From Anaerolineales bacterium (GTDB lineage Bacteria; Chloroflexota; Anaerolineae; Anaerolineales; Villigracilaceae), in assembly GCA_013140605.1 (NCBI GenBank), contig JABFSL010000097.1, forward strand, positions 1 to 55,493: a stretch of 55,493 nt of DNA, given 5' to 3'. Under the pieces are notes generated by a model. It did not search any database. It saw only the letters and a program-made list of their open reading frames with translations, and was not told where the DNA came from. The translations under genes and the position numbers were made by a program. Positions 51,287 through 55,493 of the stretch are shown here, in pieces. The number at the start of each line of letters is the position of its first letter. Within the stretch, counting starts at the first letter, position 1.

Positions 51287-52009
51287 ATGCGATACCTGAT
51301 TGGAATTGATGATACTGATAATCTTGAATCGCGCGGCACGGGGCATCGCGTCCGCCAGCTTGCGGATTGGCTTGCCGAAAACAAATTGGCTGCGCCATTG
51401 GGCATTACCCGTCACCAACTTTTGGTTGATCCGCAAATTCCATACACATCTCACAACAGTTCTGCCTGTTTATCTATTGAAACTGAGAATGCTGATGATG
51501 TATGGGAAGCCTCACGCGAATTTCTTTTGCGTGAAAGCGCGGAAGGCTCGGATGTGGGTTTGACTCTTGCAAAATGGGACTCGATCAATGCTGAGGTTTT
51601 GGATTTTGGGCGCAGGGCAAAACTCGAAGTGTTGACCATGTCCGCTGCGGAGCAAACAGCTTCACGGTCACAGATAAGATGCGAGGGGTTGACGGGCACA
51701 CACGGTGGAATCATCGGAGCCTTGTCTGCCATTGGTCTGCATCGCGCTGGCAATGACGGTCGTTATCTGTGGCTGCCCGGGTTGCGCGAGTTGACAGGTA
51801 AATATCAGTCAAAGGAAATTTGTGCAATGGGTCATGTTGACCGCATTTGCACAGTTGAAAACACCGACCTTCCCAATGAAACGATTGTGGATGTCGGTGA
51901 ATGGATCCGTCCCATTTTGCGTGACGGAAAAGCCACATTATATGTAGAGGAGAAAAATCATGAATGGTTCATCATCTCTAAAGACCGCATCAAAAGCCTT
52001 TCCAACTGA
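51287..52009 (+). CDS. TiaS-like protein with GIDDTD motif
   Basis: 240 residues. The N-terminus MRYLIGIDDTDNLESRGTGH is the ATP-binding motif of archaeal TiaS (tRNA-Ile2 agmatidine synthetase), and HGGIIGALSAIGLHRAGNDG follows. It is shorter than archaeal TiaS and lacks the visible C-terminal OB/zinc parts, so the role is probably different; bacteria use TilS for that tRNA. It overlaps the following membrane-protein gene by 50 bases, inside the Tup locus. The link to tungsten is by position only. Confidence 0.75.
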   Translation: MRYLIGIDDTDNLESRGTGHRVRQLADWLAENKLAAPLGITRHQLLVDPQIPYTSHNSSACLSIETENADDVWEASREFLLRESAEGSDVGLTLAKWDSINAEVLDFGRRAKLEVLTMSAAEQTASRSQIRCEGLTGTHGGIIGALSAIGLHRAGNDGRYLWLPGLRELTGKYQSKEICAMGHVDRICTVENTDLPNETIVDVGEWIRPILRDGKATLYVEEKNHEWFIISKDRIKSLSN

Positions 52010-52532
52010 ATGGTCGCTCTCATGGCTTGAGGCCCTGCTGTTGATCGGCGGCGGCGTGATGGCGGTTGTCTTGCACCGCGCATTGGACACATCGCTTGGT
52101 CTGCCCGGTCATCATGGCATCGAATGGATGGCGATCATGATCCTTGGCCGCGCATCGTCGCGCTTTCGTGGCGCGGGTACGCTGACAAGCATGGCCGCAT
52201 CTTTTGCATCGGTTCTGCCTTTCCTGCATGGCGAAAACCCGTTCACATGGGTTTACTATCTTTTGCCCGGCCCTGTGATGGATCTGGCTTTTCGTTACCT
52301 TCCGCGCTATGCAAATAAACTTTGGTTCATGGTTTTGTTGGGCGGCTTCGCGCACATGACGAAACCGATCGGGCAAGTCACAGTGAACCTGCTCACTGGC
52401 TGGCCTGTTGGCTCGTTCCGCTTTGGCGTTGTATATCCATTCGCCAGCCACCTACTCTTCGGAATGATTGGTGGATTGCTTGGCGCGCTCATCGTGCTTG
52501 GCATTCACCACGCATCAAAAAAATCTTCTTAA
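51960..52532 (+). CDS. Membrane protein, ECF S-component-like
   Basis: 190 residues with about five or six transmembrane helices (WLEALLLIGGGVMAVVLHRA, AASFASVLPFLHGENPFTWV, YYLLPGPVMDLAFRYLP, LLFGMIGGLLGALIVLG). The layout with loops rich in Gly and Pro resembles S components of ECF transporters or CbiM-like proteins. Its ribosome site (GGAG) lies inside the preceding gene, which it overlaps, so the two are coupled. The substrate is unknown; it may act in cofactor or metal uptake. Confidence 0.7.
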   Translation: MNGSSSLKTASKAFPTEWSLSWLEALLLIGGGVMAVVLHRALDTSLGLPGHHGIEWMAIMILGRASSRFRGAGTLTSMAASFASVLPFLHGENPFTWVYYLLPGPVMDLAFRYLPRYANKLWFMVLLGGFAHMTKPIGQVTVNLLTGWPVGSFRFGVVYPFASHLLFGMIGGLLGALIVLGIHHASKKSS

Positions 52533-52545
52533 TAAGGAATGAAAG

Positions 52546-53493
52546 ATGAAACTCACAACCCGTAACTTTTTATTGACCCTCGGATTGATCCTGGCGATTG
52601 CATTATCCGCCTGCGGATCAGCCGCCCCGACAACTGCTCCTGCTACCGAAGCACCCGTCGCCACTGAAGCACCCGTCGCCACCGAAGCTCCAACTGAAGC
52701 ACCTGTTTCAGCGCCCACGAATCCAAACTTGATCCTCGCCACCACCACATCCACGCAGGATTCTGGTCTGCTCGATGTGCTCGTTCCCATGTTCGAAGAG
52801 CAGACAGGTTACACCGTACAGACCATCGCAGTCGGTACAGGTGAAGCGCTCAAGATGGGCGAAGAAGGCAACGCAGATGTATTGCTCGTCCACGCCCCCG
52901 CTTCCGAAGTCACATTCATGGACGGCGGCTTCGGTAAGGATCGTATGCTCGTCATGCACAATGACTACATCATCGTCGGCCCGGCTGATGACCCGGCTGG
53001 CATCAAAGGACTTGGCCCCAAGGATGCTTTCCTCGCCATTTACACCGCGGGAGCTAATTTCGTCTCCCGCGGTGATGACTCTGGCACACACAAAAAGGAA
53101 GTCAGCTTCTGGACCAAAGCCAAAGTTGACCCAGCCACCGAAAAACCCGAATGGTTCATTGAGACTGGTCAGGGCATGGGTGCATCGCTCACTGTTGCTT
53201 CTGAGAAGGGCGCATATATCCTCACCGATCGCGCCACCTATCTTGCAAACAAGGAAAACCTTCAGCTTGAAATTTTGCTCGAAGGAAACAATGCCTTGTT
53301 GAACGTGTATCACGTCATCACAGTTAACCCCGAGAAATGGACTGCGGTCAACTACGATGGCGCAATCGCGTTCTCCAAATTCATCACCGATCCCGCTACG
53401 CAAGCGGTCATTGCTGATTTCGGCCTCGAGAAATTCGGCCAGCCGTTATTCGTCCCTGATGCAGACAAGACGGATGCTGATTTAGGTTTATAA
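52546..53493 (+). CDS. tupA: Tungstate ABC transporter substrate-binding lipoprotein
   Basis: 315 residues. Lipobox ALSAC (MKLTTRNFLLTLGLILAIAL start), then a Thr/Ala/Pro linker with repeated PVATEA units. The TupA signature ATTTSTQDSGLLDVLVP is clear, with FVSRGDDSGTHKKE and YILTDRATYLANKENL. It binds tungstate (or molybdate) outside the cell for TupBC. It begins 13 bases after the previous stop. Confidence 0.95.
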   Translation: MKLTTRNFLLTLGLILAIALSACGSAAPTTAPATEAPVATEAPVATEAPTEAPVSAPTNPNLILATTTSTQDSGLLDVLVPMFEEQTGYTVQTIAVGTGEALKMGEEGNADVLLVHAPASEVTFMDGGFGKDRMLVMHNDYIIVGPADDPAGIKGLGPKDAFLAIYTAGANFVSRGDDSGTHKKEVSFWTKAKVDPATEKPEWFIETGQGMGASLTVASEKGAYILTDRATYLANKENLQLEILLEGNNALLNVYHVITVNPEKWTAVNYDGAIAFSKFITDPATQAVIADFGLEKFGQPLFVPDADKTDADLGL

Positions 53494-53514
53494 AGAGCGT
53501 AAACACGTAGACAA

Positions 53515-53556
53515 AGTAGACAGGTAAACAGCTGGAAAGTTGTTTACCTGTCTACT
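53515..53556 (+). terminator. Hairpin between tupA and tupB
   Basis: A 16-bp perfect inverted repeat (AGTAGACAGGTAAACA and complement) with a 10-base loop. No T-run, so it is more likely an attenuator or 3'-end stabiliser that keeps tupA mRNA in excess over tupBC than a full terminator. Confidence 0.6.
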
Positions 53557-53580
53557 TATTTACCTGTATACTTTCACTCC

Positions 53581-54225
53581 ATGTCTGATATTTTTGAAAT
53601 CACTCTTCTCTCGTTACAAGTCTCAACCTTTGCGACCCTTATCAGTCTGTTGATCGGTTTGCCTTTTGGCACATGGCTGGCGCTGGGAAATTTTCGCGGC
53701 AGGTCATTTTTATTAAGCATTGTCAACACAGGCATGGCATTGCCGCCCGTGGTTGTTGGGCTTGTTGTGGCGATGACTTTATGGCGCAGCGGTCCGCTGG
53801 GCGGATTAAGGTTGATCTATACCCCGATTGCCATCATCATTGCGCAGACAGTCATATCCGCGCCGGTGGTGATGGGATTAACAGCCGCCGCGCTCGAGGC
53901 GCTTGACCCGCGCCTGCAACAGCAATTACTTGGGCTGGGCGCATCCCGTCCGCAGATGATATGGATGCTATGGCGTGAGGCACGCCTTCCTTTGCTGGCC
54001 GCACTCATGGCGGGATTTGGTTCGGTCATTTCTGAGGTCGGCGCTTCGATGATGGTCGGCGGAAATATCAAAGGGCAAACCCGGGTACTCACTACAGCAA
54101 TTGTTCTGGAAACATCCAAAGGCGAATTTGAAAAAGCACTGGCACTTTCGGCTTTATTACTTATCCTTACTTATCTCATCAATCTCGCGTTGACATTGAT
54201 CCAACAAAAGGGACACAAACGATGA
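53581..54225 (+). CDS. tupB: Tungstate ABC transporter permease
   Basis: 214 residues with about five transmembrane helices and the ABC permease EAA-like loop (GASRPQMIWMLWREARLPLL). SEVGASMMVGGNIKGQTRVL is typical of TupB. No Shine-Dalgarno is seen; a TATACT box (53567-53572) eight bases before the ATG suggests a second, leaderless promoter. Overlaps tupC by ATGA. Confidence 0.93.
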   Translation: MSDIFEITLLSLQVSTFATLISLLIGLPFGTWLALGNFRGRSFLLSIVNTGMALPPVVVGLVVAMTLWRSGPLGGLRLIYTPIAIIIAQTVISAPVVMGLTAAALEALDPRLQQQLLGLGASRPQMIWMLWREARLPLLAALMAGFGSVISEVGASMMVGGNIKGQTRVLTTAIVLETSKGEFEKALALSALLLILTYLINLALTLIQQKGHKR

Positions 54226-54941
54226 GTGAACTAATTTTCATTCGTGACTTGCTCATCCAACGCAACGCACGTGACGCATTAAAGATCAACTCGCTTGAAA
54301 TTCAACGCGGAGAGACACTCGCCATCGTCGGGCCGAATGGTGCGGGAAAAAGCACATTGCTGCTTGCGCTGGCGCGTCTCATCAAGCCTGCGCGCGGTCA
54401 AATGATGTTCAATGGAATTCCCATTTCAAAGATGGACGATCTTGAATATCGCCGCAAAATATCTTTTGTTTTTCAAGACCCGCTTCTAATGGATATGACT
54501 GTTGCAAACAACATTGCGCTTGGATTAAAGTTTCGCGGCACTGATAAGGAGGAGATACACACACGGGTTAATAGGTGGAGCAAAGCCATGGGCGTGGAGT
54601 CTCTGCTCGGACGGCGGGCAGGTCAACTGTCAGGTGGTGAGGCGCAGAGAGTCAGTTTGGCGCGGGCTTTTGTTCTCGATCCCGAATTGCTTTTGATGGA
54701 TGAACCATTCTCGGCTGTCGATCCTCCAACACGCGCGCAACTGCTAAAGGACTTATCCACTTTATTGTCACAAGATCATCGCACCACAATCTTTGTCACC
54801 CATAATTTAAAAGAAGCCGCGCAAGTCGGTGACCGCGTGGCGGTGATCGTTAATGGTGAATTGAAACAAGTGGGGACGCCGAAGGAAATAAAAGAAAAAC
54901 CTGCGGATAAAAGCGTGAAGGAATTTTTGAAGGAATTTTAG
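54222..54941 (+). CDS. tupC: Tungstate ABC transporter ATP-binding protein
   Basis: 239 residues. Walker A GPNGAGKSTLL (about 39-49), Q-loop FVFQDPLL, signature LSGGEAQRVSLARA, Walker B LLLMDEPFSAVD and the H-loop FVTHNLKEAA. It energises tungstate import with TupA and TupB. The start overlaps the tupB stop (ATGA, 54222-54225). Confidence 0.94.
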   Translation: MSELIFIRDLLIQRNARDALKINSLEIQRGETLAIVGPNGAGKSTLLLALARLIKPARGQMMFNGIPISKMDDLEYRRKISFVFQDPLLMDMTVANNIALGLKFRGTDKEEIHTRVNRWSKAMGVESLLGRRAGQLSGGEAQRVSLARAFVLDPELLLMDEPFSAVDPPTRAQLLKDLSTLLSQDHRTTIFVTHNLKEAAQVGDRVAVIVNGELKQVGTPKEIKEKPADKSVKEFLKEF

Positions 54942-54942
54942 A

Positions 54943-54998
54943 GGAGTCCAACGTCTCCCGACGTTGGATGTGCAAAGTCAGGAGACTTTGCACTCCGC
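54943..54998. repeat. GGAGTCCAACGTCT palindromes, intergenic copy
   Basis: GGAGTCCAACGTCTCC followed by GACGTTGGA, and a second hairpin CAAAGTC-AGGA-GACTTTG, ending ACTCC. The same layout lies in frame within lutBC (35682-35743). Confidence 0.8.
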
Positions 54999-55094
54999 CT
55001 TTTTAACGGCATACACCGCGTTCTCACGCGGTGCAGCCAAAAGACCAACTCAGAGGGAGGAGAGAGTTTGGAAGAGCAACTTGTGGTTGCTCAA

Positions 55095-55313
55095 TTACAC
55101 AGGGTCAAGGTCCGGATTTGTGCCGCAGAGGGCGCAGGCCGCTTTATCAAGCGCGTTGCATTCCAAAGCGTTGGAACAGCGGTGCGCAATAACTCTTGGC
55201 GGCTGGTCTGGCAGATTTTCAGCGGGATACACGACTTCGTTTTCAATCGCTATCTCGCGGGCGGCATGTTCACAGTATTTGATCTTTTCAATTTTCCAAA
55301 TCTTTTCTGCCAT
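55095..55313 (-). CDS. Small Cys-rich conserved hypothetical protein
   Basis: 72 residues from the ATG at 55313, with an excellent ribosome site (AGGAGG, 7 bases before). Sequence: MAEKIWKIEKIKYCEHAARE..., with five Cys (C14 and then RCSNALECNAL and CALCGTN), which could bind metal. A plus-strand frame covers the same bases but has no good start. Function unknown. Confidence 0.7.
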   Translation of the reverse strand: MAEKIWKIEKIKYCEHAAREIAIENEVVYPAENLPDQPPRVIAHRCSNALECNALDKAACALCGTNPDLDPV

Positions 55314-55493
55314 ATCTGCCTCCTGCCGCTTATACATAAACACTAAGTCATTTGATTTAATTACGCATGTCTCACATGCGTGCGGCACTTCGTAACACTA
55401 ATGAACCAAGTTTAAGATATAAACACGTCCGACGGTAGTGACAGGCGTCACAAAGTGGCATGACAAAACACCTATTTAAGATGTGATATATCC
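55314..55493. other. Intergenic end of window
   Basis: Contains the hairpin CGCATG...CATGCG near 55364-55381 and A+T-rich sequence that may be a promoter. No gene is seen. Confidence 0.3.

Noticed and set aside
52708-53403. 231-residue minus-strand ORF
   Set aside because: Antisense of tupA, whose signature and lipobox are clear.
54964-55395. 143-residue plus-strand ORF
   Set aside because: Starts in a palindromic repeat and is antisense to the Cys-rich small gene, which has a strong ribosome site.

Overview
The window looks like a stretch of a Chloroflexota (Anaerolineae-like) chromosome. This is an inference from gene content and style: a serine hydroxymethyltransferase fused to GcvT, a LutB-LutC fusion, a MetF-type homocysteine methyltransferase fusion, DUF4173 and DUF5946 proteins, a very long PAS/GAF/HD-GYP sensor, and dense families of intergenic palindromes that also enter reading frames. 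Gene density is high, most genes are housekeeping, and the accessory material sits between about 13.4 and 26.1 kb. No rRNA, CRISPR array, phage structural genes or complete insertion sequence was seen.

Layout. 0-5 kb: the 3' end of an unidentified gene and a giant c-di-GMP phosphodiesterase sensor on the minus strand. 5-9.3 kb (minus strand): a promoter, two tRNA-Ala genes, a T-box leader, ilvE, a small leucine-rich leader ORF and leuS. 9.4-13.4 kb: a small exported protein and the glyA-gcvT fusion. 13.4-26.1 kb (accessory): a Q/E-rich coiled-coil ORF bracketed by a duplicated gcvT end, an NB-ARC / TPR-TIR STAND pair, a HigBA-type toxin-antitoxin module between two copies of a composite repeat, a split polyphosphate kinase 2 pair, a membrane protein, an exonuclease-WYL fusion followed by two extra copies of its own 3' end, an FRG-domain protein, a lipoprotein, and two pentapeptide-repeat genes (one with a J-domain). 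26-33 kb: FrnE/DsbA-like oxidoreductase, DUF4173 membrane protein, a promoter with a structured small transcript, rhodanese, glucan phosphorylase and phosphofructokinase. 33.4-37.4 kb: an overlapping cluster of LutA-like protein, methyltransferase, phosphatase and LutB-LutC fusion. Then tRNA-Glu, an EamA transporter and coaX.

39-49.7 kb (minus strand) is a methionine region. A strong promoter and a SAM-I riboswitch with an intrinsic terminator open a tight operon: YdeI-like protein, DinB-like protein, DUF5946, a type I restriction R-subunit N-terminal-like nuclease, metH, a GT-C-like membrane protein and a methyltransferase-MTHFR fusion. MetH carries an in-frame DUF559 endonuclease domain flanked by direct copies of a palindromic repeat. 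49.7-55 kb is a tungstate (Tup) uptake locus with an HTH/PBP-like regulator, a lipoprotein, a TiaS-like protein and a membrane protein.

The most unusual signals are: (1) the DUF559 element inside metH; (2) a restriction-like nuclease within a SAM-riboswitch operon; (3) duplicated, synonymously diverged 3' gene ends next to inserted elements at two separate genes; (4) many in-frame palindromic-repeat insertions in housekeeping enzymes (metH, glyA-gcvT, lutBC, leuS, the GT-C protein), resembling Rickettsia palindromic elements; (5) a TIR-STAND protein split by one base. All calls are from reading the sequence; no database search was run.
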